This document shows, in pieces, positions 1 through 7,543 of a stretch of DNA of 64,000 nt (within the stretch, counting starts at the first letter, position 1; the number at the start of each line of letters is the position of its first letter). Under the pieces are notes generated by a model. That model saw only the letters and a program-made list of their open reading frames with translations. It searched no databases and was not told the origin of the DNA. The stretch comes from an uncultured Candidatus Saccharibacteria bacterium (GTDB taxonomy: Bacteria; Patescibacteriota; Saccharimonadia; Saccharimonadales; Saccharimonadaceae). The translations under genes were made by a program, and so were the position numbers. Location: the NCBI GenBank assembly GCA_937990725.1, contig CALKQS010000008.1, positions 86,888 to 150,887 of the forward strand. The letters run 5' to 3'.

Positions 1-142
1 CTATTACAATGGGTCAAAAGAAGTATGGGAGTATCTAGAGAAAATTTGTGGTGATGATTTGCAGCTGAGTTTGTTGCTGGCTGGTAAAATTAATACCTCA
101 AAGAAGCACCAGAGAGTCATACTTGAATCACATAGTACTTAA
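1..142 (+). CDS. C-terminal end of an unidentified protein (partial)
   Basis: An open frame entering from the left edge (first full codon at position 2) runs 46 codons to TAA at 140-142. The visible tail is hydrophilic, with a leucine-rich stretch (LSLLLAG) and a basic end. It is too short to name. It sits 14 nt before the ATP-grasp gene at 157, with the same strand and the same AT-rich composition, so it is probably the preceding member of that operon. Confidence 0.55.
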   Translation, partial: YYNGSKEVWEYLEKICGDDLQLSLLLAGKINTSKKHQRVILESHST

Positions 143-156
143 ACTAAATACAAGCA

Positions 157-1524
157 ATGAAAGTTCAATACGATAAAAGTTTAAAGATAGCAGGCGTTAG
201 TATACAGCCATGGGCAAGAATTGGGCCTGAGCAGTGGTTTGATAATTACAAAATTGCTTCACTAGCTGGCTGGAATATGCGCAGTCAGAATGTAGAGCAC
301 ATGAATAGTCTCGCTTATGTGCGCGATCAGTGCGAGAGACCTTATACAGGTGAACTAACTACACAGGCTCTTTTGCAAGACCCAATATTCCAAGATATGG
401 TAATAACTCATTTGCCCGAGTATCATATTTTTACGTATAAACCTTTTGTAATTCCTGAGCGATTAAAACAAAGCAGTTTGCAATTTTTGCCTAGAAACGA
501 TATGTACGCGTTGGCTCAGAAGTTTGAGAATAAATCGTGGTTTCGGCGTATTTTTGCAGAGCGTCTTTGCAGCATTCCATCACATAAAATATACCCTTGG
601 CGAGAAATGTTATCGGATGAGGAATATTTTTCTAATCTCTGTGATGGACGCAGTAAGATTGTTTTGCAAGATGCTGCACTTGGTGGAGGGAAGGGGTCGT
701 TTATTGTCGATAGCTTCGAGTCGTTCTGTTCTGCAATAAATACAATGCAAAATAGCAATGGTTTGGTTGGTGAGGTAGTTGTATCAGACTATATTGCTGA
801 TGGCCGTGATTGGTCGGTGCAGGGCGTTGTAACGCGCTACGGGGTCTTCATAGGGCCAGTGCAGCGGCAGATTATTGCAGACCCGAATTTATCAAATACA
901 AGCATTCCTGGTACTGAGAAGTTTTGCGGTATTGAAATATTAGCAGATGATCAACACACGTGGCAGAGTAGTCAGCTAACGAAAAATGCACGCGTTATAG
1001 GCCAGGAATTATACGATAGAGGATATCGTGGTATTTTTGGTGTTGATTCTTTGGTGACGGATGATACAGTGTATACTATCGAAGTTAATGCACGCATTAC
1101 GGGCGCTACACCGCTTCTTACAATGAGCTATAATGCAAAGAAGCATATCCCCTTCTATCTTCTTCATATCTTAGAGTTAACGAATGCCAATTATATTATT
1201 GAGGATAATTCATACAGTAATGACTATAATGATTGCGCGCTAATGGTGCTTCATCAACGAGACAGTGAGACAGGCATCGCCGACAGTCCTCGGTCGGGAT
1301 TATATAATGAAAAGATGCAAATCATAGGCGATATAATGTCATTCGATAGGTCTTCTTCTGCAAAACAGGTTTTTGTACAGGATTATACAAGGAGCGAGAG
1401 GTCTATTGCGCGAGGGTCTCGATTGGCGTCTATATTTACTAATTTTCGTGTTATGGATGAAGAGGGTGTGCTTATGAGAGAATCAAGAAATATTATTGAT
1501 ATAATTGAAAATAGTTCGAAGTAA
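157..1524 (+). CDS. ATP-grasp domain protein (carboxylate-amine ligase-like)
   Basis: This 455-residue protein has ATP-grasp features: a glycine-rich nucleotide loop GGGKGSF near residues 177-183 and a metal-binding strand IEVNARITGATP near 308-319, with the expected Glu and Asn (E309, N311). ATP-grasp enzymes activate a carboxylate as an acyl phosphate and join it to an amine or thiol. The substrate cannot be read here. No signal peptide or membrane segment is visible, so it is probably cytoplasmic. The next gene starts 14 nt downstream and is also an ATP-grasp protein, then comes rimK, so a peptide or small-molecule ligation pathway is the natural inference. The block is visibly richer in AT than the genes after 3100. 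A biotin-carboxylase-like or D-Ala-D-Ala ligase-like enzyme cannot be separated by eye. Confidence 0.75.
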   Translation: MKVQYDKSLKIAGVSIQPWARIGPEQWFDNYKIASLAGWNMRSQNVEHMNSLAYVRDQCERPYTGELTTQALLQDPIFQDMVITHLPEYHIFTYKPFVIPERLKQSSLQFLPRNDMYALAQKFENKSWFRRIFAERLCSIPSHKIYPWREMLSDEEYFSNLCDGRSKIVLQDAALGGGKGSFIVDSFESFCSAINTMQNSNGLVGEVVVSDYIADGRDWSVQGVVTRYGVFIGPVQRQIIADPNLSNTSIPGTEKFCGIEILADDQHTWQSSQLTKNARVIGQELYDRGYRGIFGVDSLVTDDTVYTIEVNARITGATPLLTMSYNAKKHIPFYLLHILELTNANYIIEDNSYSNDYNDCALMVLHQRDSETGIADSPRSGLYNEKMQIIGDIMSFDRSSSAKQVFVQDYTRSERSIARGSRLASIFTNFRVMDEEGVLMRESRNIIDIIENSSK

Positions 1525-1538
1525 ATAAATGTATCGCT

Positions 1539-3047
1539 ATGAATATGGAGCAAGAAAGCAAGAATAGTATCAAAAAAGCGGACCTGTCACGGTATGGCAT
1601 TACTTCTCGATTACTAATGAAGGAGGCGCTCCGAAAAGGGTACCAGGTCACAACAGTTCCAGGTCGTTTAGCAATATCACATGTGGTGCGCTGTGAAAAA
1701 GACGGCAAAGAGCTTTACTTTTATAATCTTAATACTGCACTAAACCCTTCATATGCAGTTCAGGTGAATGAGGATAAGATCTGGACGAATAACATACTAC
1801 ACCAATCGCATATACAAATACCAGATACATATCCATTGAAAATAAATAGACCCGAAGACGTGGTAATTGACGATACACTTCGAAAAATGCTAGAGTCCCA
1901 TGAGCGTCTTGTTGTCAAATCTGCTACAGCAAACTACAGTAATAATGTTCTTATTAACACTGGTGATGAAGAAGGTTTGCTTCGTGCAATACACCGTGTA
2001 TATCAGAATAGTGGTGGACAACCTGATATAATTGTTCAGCAAATAGTTTTTGGGCAAGAATATCGCTTCTTAGTGTTAAATAAAAAAGTCATTGCAGTAG
2101 CATATCGTCGACCACCATATGTTGTTGGAGATGGAGTGTCAACAATACGAACCTTGATAAGTAAAAAAAATAATAATTGCTCAAAGCATGGCAACAGACA
2201 CGCTAGTTTAGTAGCAAAAATAAACATTGAAGATGTGTCGAGACATAAAGGTATTCACTTTTTGCAATACGTTCCCGAGAAAGGTTCTGTTGTTGAGGTT
2301 TTAGATACATTGAATCTGAGCAGGGGAGGTGAAGCAGTTGATGTCACGAGTTATGTGTCTGATGAACTCAAAACTATAGCAATTCAAGCAGCATCAGCGT
2401 GTTTTCTTGGTATTGCTGGCATTGATATTGTAACGGATAACATTAGTGGCGATGGAAATGATAGCTATGTCGTAAGAGTGAAGGCATCTCCAGGGATACG
2501 AATGCACCAATTTCCAACAGAAGGCAAACCTCGGAATGTTGCACGAAAACTATTTCATGCTATTGAAAAAACGGCGCATCCTATCGGCAAAAAAATAGTC
2601 ATGATTGGCCGAGTTGAAAAGGTTGCTTTGCCTGATTTTATTAATGAAAAATTTAAAGCTCGGATAGATACGGGGGCAACAGTCTCGTCTATATGGGCAA
2701 GTGATATTCGAGTTAATAAGACAGGCCTCTATTGCAAACTATTTGGTGAAGGATCCCCAGTGTATACTGGTGAGGAGTTGCATTTTTCTGAGTATTCCAT
2801 GCGCTCTGTTCGGAGTTCGAATGGTTATGAGGAATTGCGGTATCAAGTTGTCATTAATGTAAGTTTGGCAGGAAGGCGAGTGAAAGCAAAAGTTACACTA
2901 GCAGACAGATCGGGGCAGATCTACCCAATGCTGATTGGAAGAAATATTTTGCGTAATAAATTCATCGTTCATGTTGCAGAGGGTGATATTGATAAGAAGG
3001 CTGAAAGTAGTAATCGTCAAGAACTACGCCAAAATGGACTACAATAG
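1539..3047 (+). CDS. Fusion of ATP-grasp domain and RimB-like retropepsin (Zn_protease) domain
   Basis: A 502-residue two-domain protein. Residues 80-345 resemble the ATP-grasp part of cyanophycin synthetase and GshF, with motif GDGVSTIRTLI near 197-207 and a late motif ASPGIRMHQFPTEGKPRNVA near 316-335. Where the family has Glu-x-Asn just before that late motif (metal ligands), this protein reads VRVKASPG, so Arg and Lys replace both. Residues 353-488 match the retropepsin-like family once called ATP-dependent zinc protease (PF05618, the RimB family), with the aspartyl signature DTGATVSS at 377-384 and a late LIGRN motif. Known RimB trims glutamates that RimK adds to ribosomal protein S6. 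rimK lies 54 nt downstream, so a modification and trimming role is inferred. The ligase half may be inactive or changed. Confidence 0.75.
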   Translation: MNMEQESKNSIKKADLSRYGITSRLLMKEALRKGYQVTTVPGRLAISHVVRCEKDGKELYFYNLNTALNPSYAVQVNEDKIWTNNILHQSHIQIPDTYPLKINRPEDVVIDDTLRKMLESHERLVVKSATANYSNNVLINTGDEEGLLRAIHRVYQNSGGQPDIIVQQIVFGQEYRFLVLNKKVIAVAYRRPPYVVGDGVSTIRTLISKKNNNCSKHGNRHASLVAKINIEDVSRHKGIHFLQYVPEKGSVVEVLDTLNLSRGGEAVDVTSYVSDELKTIAIQAASACFLGIAGIDIVTDNISGDGNDSYVVRVKASPGIRMHQFPTEGKPRNVARKLFHAIEKTAHPIGKKIVMIGRVEKVALPDFINEKFKARIDTGATVSSIWASDIRVNKTGLYCKLFGEGSPVYTGEELHFSEYSMRSVRSSNGYEELRYQVVINVSLAGRRVKAKVTLADRSGQIYPMLIGRNILRNKFIVHVAEGDIDKKAESSNRQELRQNGLQ

Positions 3048-3101
3048 AGACACAGAGCTTATAATAAGCAAAATCGATAAAATAATAGTACGAGGTATGG
3101 A

Positions 3102-4019
3102 GTGAAAATCGCAATACTCAGCAACGGCAATGTGAACTACTCAACGCTTCGCCTCAAGGAAGAGGCGGAGAGGCGTGGACATAGTGTGAGAGTGATTAAA
3201 TACCGCAAATGTTATGTGACGATTGATGAGAAGAACCCAACGGTGATGTATGATGGTGAAGCAATCGATCAGTATGATGCAATAATTCCGCGCATTGCAA
3301 GCTATATGACTCGCTATGGCACAGCAGTAGCGCGCCAATTAGAAATGGCGTACCCACGCACGCTTTTTGTTAATCGCTCGATTGCGATTACCCGGGCGCG
3401 CGATAAACTGCGTTCGACACAGCTGCTAGCCCGAGGTGGAGTAGCTATTCCTAAGACAGTGTTTAGCCGTAACTCAGCCGATATAGACGATCTCCTTAAC
3501 GAACTTGGTGGTACGCCAGTTATCATCAAACTCGCTCGTGGTACTCATGGTAATGGTGTGGTGCTAGCGGAGACGAAGAAGGCGGCAAAGTCAGTGCTTC
3601 AGGCGTTGTACCTCACCAACGAGGATGGGACAAACATCCTGTTGCAAGAATTTATTCGTGAGTCAGCTGGAGTAGACATCCGCGCCTTTGTGGTGGGGAG
3701 CCGGGTAGTGGCGAGTATGAAGCGCCAGAGCTTAGACGATGACTTTCGCTCTAACCTCCATAAGGGAGGCGAAGGAACGCCGATTCGCTTGACGGATACC
3801 GAGCGTCGCATGTGTTTGCGGGCAGCTAAGGCGATGGGCTTGACGGTGGCGGGTGTTGACTTTATGCGCTCGAGTCGTGGGCCGTTGGTGCTTGAGGTCA
3901 ATGCGAGCCCAGGCTTTGGGATAGAGAAAATTACGCGGCGCAATGTGGCCAAGCCAATCATTGAATATATTGAGCGCAATGCGAAGCGGCAGCACAAGAG
4001 GGATCGTGTTGGGGCATAA
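3102..4019 (+). CDS. rimK: RimK-type glutamate ligase (ATP-grasp)
   Basis: A 305-residue ATP-grasp ligase of RimK type. It starts with GTG at 3102, giving MKIAILSNG, a typical RimK N-terminus with the pre-ATP-grasp domain. The central ATP-grasp fold shows PVIIKLARGTHGNGV, the Asp-Ile-Arg segment SAGVDIRAFVVG, and an intact metal-binding strand VLEVNASPGFGIEK. Family members add glutamate to the C-terminus of ribosomal protein S6 or make related gamma- or alpha-linked peptides such as F420 tails or N-acetylaspartylglutamate. Which substrate applies cannot be told. The two preceding genes are also ATP-grasp proteins and one carries a RimB-like domain. Its composition is closer to the core genome than to the two AT-rich genes before it, so it may be the older member of the cluster. 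Confidence 0.87.
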   Translation: MKIAILSNGNVNYSTLRLKEEAERRGHSVRVIKYRKCYVTIDEKNPTVMYDGEAIDQYDAIIPRIASYMTRYGTAVARQLEMAYPRTLFVNRSIAITRARDKLRSTQLLARGGVAIPKTVFSRNSADIDDLLNELGGTPVIIKLARGTHGNGVVLAETKKAAKSVLQALYLTNEDGTNILLQEFIRESAGVDIRAFVVGSRVVASMKRQSLDDDFRSNLHKGGEGTPIRLTDTERRMCLRAAKAMGLTVAGVDFMRSSRGPLVLEVNASPGFGIEKITRRNVAKPIIEYIERNAKRQHKRDRVGA

Positions 4020-4073
4020 CCATTCAAACGTATTTGCTTTTCTCATAACGCTTATGTTGAATTGGTGTCATGG

Positions 4074-4079
4074 TATAAT
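4074..4079 (+). promoter_or_regulatory. -10 box for leaderless membrane protein gene
   Basis: TATAAT lies exactly 6 nt before the ATG at 4086, with no Shine-Dalgarno between. Transcription is predicted to begin at the A of the start codon. This decides against the longer reading from 4062, which would overlap the promoter. Confidence 0.65.
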
Positions 4080-4085
4080 GATGGC

Positions 4086-4571
4086 ATGATGTTGATTGGA
4101 TTGCTTGCTGGCATGGCTGTGGTTTTGGCTGGTTTGGTATATGTAGCGAAGCGGCATTTTGGGCTGCCAGTCATGGGCCTGGCGGTCGGTATGGTAGTGA
4201 CGCAGCTATGGGCGGCAGATGTCATGCCGTATGCTGCTGGGGTTGGCATAGGCATTGACCGATCTGCTTTGCTTGCAGCGGTGACGATTGTGCTGACGGT
4301 GCTACCAGCTGTGGTGCTGGTGTGTTGCGGCTCGGTGGTGAGTCAGCGCTGGTGGCGCATTGGTGGCTCACTGATCTTTGGTGTTGTGGCAGTGTATGTG
4401 TTGTTTGGCGCGCTGAGTAGTCTCGTACCACCAGTTGATGAGACAAGCAAGACGGTTATGGCAGCGCTGGATGGGTCTCATGCAGCGGTTGTAACGATAG
4501 GGTTTGCATGTGCCCTTGTTGACACGCTCGTGGCTCGTACAAAGGGTGTAAAACCACACAAGAAAAAGTGA
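4086..4571 (+). CDS. Small multi-pass membrane protein, unknown function
   Basis: About 161 residues, highly hydrophobic, with four or five likely membrane helices (for example LIGLLAGMAVVLAGLVYVA and LIFGVVAVYVLFGALSSLV) and a lysine-rich cytoplasmic tail ending HKKK. An in-frame ATG exists at 4062, but the TATAAT at 4074-4079 sits between the two, so 4086 or 4089 is the better start. No conserved catalytic motif is visible and I do not recognise the family. It is followed by a bidirectional terminator shared with the convergent yebC gene, so it is probably a single-gene transcript. Confidence 0.65.
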   Translation: MMLIGLLAGMAVVLAGLVYVAKRHFGLPVMGLAVGMVVTQLWAADVMPYAAGVGIGIDRSALLAAVTIVLTVLPAVVLVCCGSVVSQRWWRIGGSLIFGVVAVYVLFGALSSLVPPVDETSKTVMAALDGSHAAVVTIGFACALVDTLVARTKGVKPHKKK

Positions 4572-4643
4572 TAGATATACCTCTTGTGCGTGTCACTCTA
4601 TGAGTATGTTTTTGCGAGAAATATACGTGTTGATGTACTTAGC

Positions 4644-4673
4644 AAAATGACCCTCATAATAAAGGGTCATTTT
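4644..4673. terminator. Bidirectional terminator
   Basis: A perfect 11-bp inverted repeat (AAAATGACCCT, 8-nt loop, AGGGTCATTTT) has A and T flanks on both sides. It lies between the convergent membrane protein gene and yebC and can serve both. Confidence 0.85.
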
Positions 4674-4706
4674 AGTGTTGTGATTCGCGTGTAGCTCTAG
4701 TGGGTA

Positions 4707-5411
4707 TTACGCGGCGTTCGTTGCAACGTTTGTCACATCATCGAGTGCTTCAAGTGCATCGATAATTTTGGTAAGCTTGCGCGCGGTTTCGTCGTCCTCG
4801 ATAGCAACGGTATTATTGGGCACATACTGGAGCTCTGCGTCTTCAACAGTCATGCCAGCTGCGAGCAAAGCTTCGCGGACTTTGGCAAGTTCCTTTTTGT
4901 CGGTATAAACGGTGAGGCCGCCATCTTCTTCTGTTGCATCCTCAGCTCCAGCGTCTAGCACGGTGAGGAGCGCTTCTTCGCCACTGGCTGCTACACGGAT
5001 TACACCTTTGCGCGCAAACTGAAACATCACACTGCCGCTATCTGCCATAGTGCCACCATTCTTGGTTAGAGCGGTGCGGACCTCTGGGTAGGTACGATTC
5101 TTGTTGTCGGTTGCTGTCTCGATAATGATGCCAACACCACCTGGGCCGTAGCCCTCATAGACTGCCTCTTCGAGCGCGGCCGCATTTTTATCATTAATGC
5201 GATCAATTGCCCGCTGGATATTAGCGTTAGGCATGTTGGCGGCTCGAGCCTTCTCGATGGCCAATGCGAGGCTTGAGTTGGTTGTTGGATCGGTGCCACC
5301 ACGGGCTGCAATGGCAATCATATTGCCAAGCTTGGTAAAGGCTGCGCCGCGCTTTGCATCAACCACGGCCTTTTGGCGATGGGTCGTGGCCCATTTACTG
5401 TGTCCAGACAT
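4707..5411 (-). CDS. yebC: YebC/PmpR (TACO1) family protein
   Basis: A 234-residue protein with the family N-terminus MSGHSKWATTHRQKAVVDAK and the whole YebC layout, including NANIQRAIDR and YEGYGPGGVGIIIE. Its length is normal for the family. These proteins were first described as transcriptional regulators and are now known to help ribosomes through difficult (proline-rich) stretches, so a cytoplasmic translation-associated role is likely. The start is supported by AAGGAGAA a few bases upstream on the minus strand and by a TACAAT -10 further up. It is thus one of the leadered genes. It ends convergently at the shared hairpin near 4660. Confidence 0.93.
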   Translation of the reverse strand: MSGHSKWATTHRQKAVVDAKRGAAFTKLGNMIAIAARGGTDPTTNSSLALAIEKARAANMPNANIQRAIDRINDKNAAALEEAVYEGYGPGGVGIIIETATDNKNRTYPEVRTALTKNGGTMADSGSVMFQFARKGVIRVAASGEEALLTVLDAGAEDATEEDGGLTVYTDKKELAKVREALLAAGMTVEDAELQYVPNNTVAIEDDETARKLTKIIDALEALDDVTNVATNAA

Positions 5412-5464
5412 AGGTTCTCCTTGATTGTTCTATCTTTCACTCATTGTAGCATATTGGGCAGTTG

Positions 5465-6907
5465 TTATTCTACGAGTGAGGTATCGCGCAGCGAGTAGCC
5501 AGTTGCTCGCCAGAGCCACCAGCAGAGGCTAATGAGCCCACCATACCATAGTGTCACGCCCCACCACGGCAGTGTAAAATCGAGCTGTGCCCAGGGGAAG
5601 GCGGCACATTGCTGGACGACCCACAGCATGGCATCGAGTAGCCATTGTGCTGGCGCGCCAAATACTGCCGCAGCAGCCGGCCACACAAGTGCCCCAACCC
5701 CAGCAATGCAGGTGAGAAGCATTGCTAGTGGCACCCACGGCACAATGAGCAGATTGGCCGGCAGCGCCACAAGCGATAATTGCCCAAATGCTGCGAGGCT
5801 AATCGGTAATGTGGCAAGCTGTGCAGAGACTGTCTCGCCCAAGACTTGGCGGCCGATTGATGGCTCTGCTGGGCCAAAGAAATAGCGCTGCAACAGTGGT
5901 GCAAGAATCATCACTCCAGCGAAGGACGCAAAGCTTAGCTGCCAGCCAATATCTCCCCAGACATAGCTTGGGTTCCATAGTACTGTGGCGGCACTTGCTA
6001 CTGCCAGCAGTGTAACGGGATGAAACGCACGACCATACGCCCACGCCCAAATACTAAGCCCAGCTACCAAGCCAGCGCGTGTCATACTTGGGCTCAGCCC
6101 AGTGATAGCAACAAAGCCAAGGACGAGACTTGCACTGGTAAGCACCGCAAGATAGCGCGATACCTTGGCAAACAAGCGCCGAGCGAGGCGGACGAGGATT
6201 GTGAGGTTATACCCACTTGCCACAACAATGTGGGTGAGGCCCGTTGTGCGCATTGCTTCTTGGATGTCGTGCGGCAGAGCACGCTTTTGGCCGAGGACAT
6301 AGCCACTGCCAAGGCTAGCCGCTGGCTCGTGAATTGCGTGGCGAATATGCTCAGCAAACCAATCACGTACTTGCAGAGCTACATCGCCAGGCTGTGGCTG
6401 GACAATACGCTCCACATGAGCACGCTGCATGACAGCAGCAAAGTTGCCAAAGCCAGGCTTGAGCTTGCCTCGCACAACCAGCCAGTCGCTGCGATGGATT
6501 GCAGGGTTGCCGTGCAGACTCACCCATACCGTGCCAGGTAGCGAGCGGCTATTGAGGCCGATAGCACTCAGCCTCACGACGAGTTGGTTGCGTTGATTTG
6601 TATCAGGGTCGTCCTGCACCTGCCCAGTGATTGTCGCTACCTGCCCAAATGATGCCGCGTAGGAGCGCTGTTGCTGCTGGTCGCTCCCACCGCGCACTAG
6701 GCCAACCATAAGGCCAGCAATCAATATGATAATAAGGCACCACCGCCGGCTTTGATGCAGTGCACAGGCAATACCGCCGCCGGCTACGACAAGCCACCAC
6801 CACGCAGCGTACGGCCACCACTGTGCTAGTGCCACTCCACCAACGATGCCACCGCAGCACAGTGTGAGCTGCCACGTTGGGTGAATTCGCCGTTGCCACC
6901 ACATCAT
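5465..6907 (-). CDS. comEC: ComEC/Rec2-type competence membrane channel without nuclease domain
   Basis: A 480-residue membrane protein. Early helices and an N-terminal OB-like segment (about residues 70-170) are followed by the Competence domain, with the hallmark GYVLGQKRALPHDI, then GLTHIVVASGYNLT, and about eight more membrane helices. ComEC carries single-stranded DNA across the cytoplasmic membrane during natural transformation. Many ComEC proteins have a C-terminal metallo-beta-lactamase domain that degrades the non-transported strand. This one stops after the channel helices, about 250 residues short of those forms. The strand-degrading activity must be missing or supplied by another gene. 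Pilus and RecA genes elsewhere in the window fit a competence role. Confidence 0.87.
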   Translation of the reverse strand: MMWWQRRIHPTWQLTLCCGGIVGGVALAQWWPYAAWWWLVVAGGGIACALHQSRRWCLIIILIAGLMVGLVRGGSDQQQQRSYAASFGQVATITGQVQDDPDTNQRNQLVVRLSAIGLNSRSLPGTVWVSLHGNPAIHRSDWLVVRGKLKPGFGNFAAVMQRAHVERIVQPQPGDVALQVRDWFAEHIRHAIHEPAASLGSGYVLGQKRALPHDIQEAMRTTGLTHIVVASGYNLTILVRLARRLFAKVSRYLAVLTSASLVLGFVAITGLSPSMTRAGLVAGLSIWAWAYGRAFHPVTLLAVASAATVLWNPSYVWGDIGWQLSFASFAGVMILAPLLQRYFFGPAEPSIGRQVLGETVSAQLATLPISLAAFGQLSLVALPANLLIVPWVPLAMLLTCIAGVGALVWPAAAAVFGAPAQWLLDAMLWVVQQCAAFPWAQLDFTLPWWGVTLWYGGLISLCWWLWRATGYSLRDTSLVE

Positions 6908-7205
6908 TGGTTATCATTAAACCATTGCGTTGCTGGTGCGTCAATTTATTACATCTGAATCGCGGTCTTTCTATTAATTTTATGCTGCTTGCTCCGCTTT
7001 TTTGTAGAGTGTACCAAGAGAGCTAGAATTTTTATGTATTTGTTTTCTTATGGTGGAATTATTGAATCTTTTACGTTCAGCAAGAGATCTTTATATCTTA
7101 CTGGGTGAGGTAGCGAGATATAATCTCTCACGGAGGAAAAAGACGAATTTTGCTATAGATAGTAGAATTTTGGAAGACTGATGATGAATCCAGTGTTTGC
7201 TCCGC
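6908..7205. other. Intergenic region upstream of tRNA-Lys
   Basis: About 340 gene-free bases lie between comEC and tRNA-Lys. The comEC side holds a TTTAAT-like -10 on the minus strand at 6916-6921. The middle is AT-rich, with TATAAT at 7119-7124 inside a small palindrome (GAGATATAATCTC) that is followed by a GGAGG without a usable start codon. I see no convincing coding or RNA gene before the tRNA promoter. Confidence 0.4.
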
Positions 7206-7235
7206 TTGACAGTCTACCACGACCAGTGCTATACT
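7206..7235 (+). promoter_or_regulatory. Sigma-70-like promoter of tRNA-Lys
   Basis: A consensus TTGACA (7206-7211) is followed after 18 nt by TATACT (7230-7235). The tRNA begins 12 nt after the -10 box. Confidence 0.8.
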
Positions 7236-7247
7236 CGCAGAGTCTAC

Positions 7248-7324
7248 GGGCCCATAGCTCAGCAGGTTAGAGCACCTGCCTTTTAAGCAGGGTGTCGTGA
7301 GTTCGAGCCTCACTGGGCCCTCCA
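7248..7324 (+). tRNA. tRNA-Lys (TTT)
   Basis: A 77-nt cloverleaf. The acceptor stem GGGCCCA pairs with TGGGCCC, the anticodon stem CCTGC/GCAGG encloses a 7-nt loop with anticodon TTT (7282-7284), and the T arm reads GTTCGAGCC. The CCA end is encoded at 7322-7324. A strong promoter lies upstream and a terminator downstream. Confidence 0.95.
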
Positions 7325-7336
7325 TTGATCAATTAG

Positions 7337-7358
7337 CAGGCGAGATAGCCTGTTTTTT
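7337..7358 (+). terminator. Rho-independent terminator of tRNA-Lys
   Basis: CAGGC, a 6-nt loop and GCCTG are followed by six T residues, starting 13 nt after the tRNA. Confidence 0.8.
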
Positions 7359-7543
7359 GTTGTATCTGTTTGAAAGCCTAAAGATCCGCATTATAAAATC
7401 TTAATTCCTATTTCTCGCTATTATTGTGCGTTAGAGAACAAAATCCGACCACCGTATTAGTTTGCGTGATAAACAAAACAATATGCTTGTGCTTGACCAA
7501 GAGGGTTACTTTGCGCATAATCGTGGCGAGGAGGAAAAACAAA

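Noticed and set aside
6020..6541. A 173-codon plus-strand frame inside comEC
   Set aside because: It is antisense to a clear ComEC domain; no motif or ribosome binding site.
6970..7200. Possible small RNA or coding gene before tRNA-Lys
   Set aside because: Only a small palindrome and scattered TATAAT-like sites were found; no consistent fold or frame.
7424..7543. Upstream extension of the Cys-repeat surface protein
   Set aside because: The ribosome binding site and signal peptide fit the ATG at 7544; the extension is unlike any export signal.
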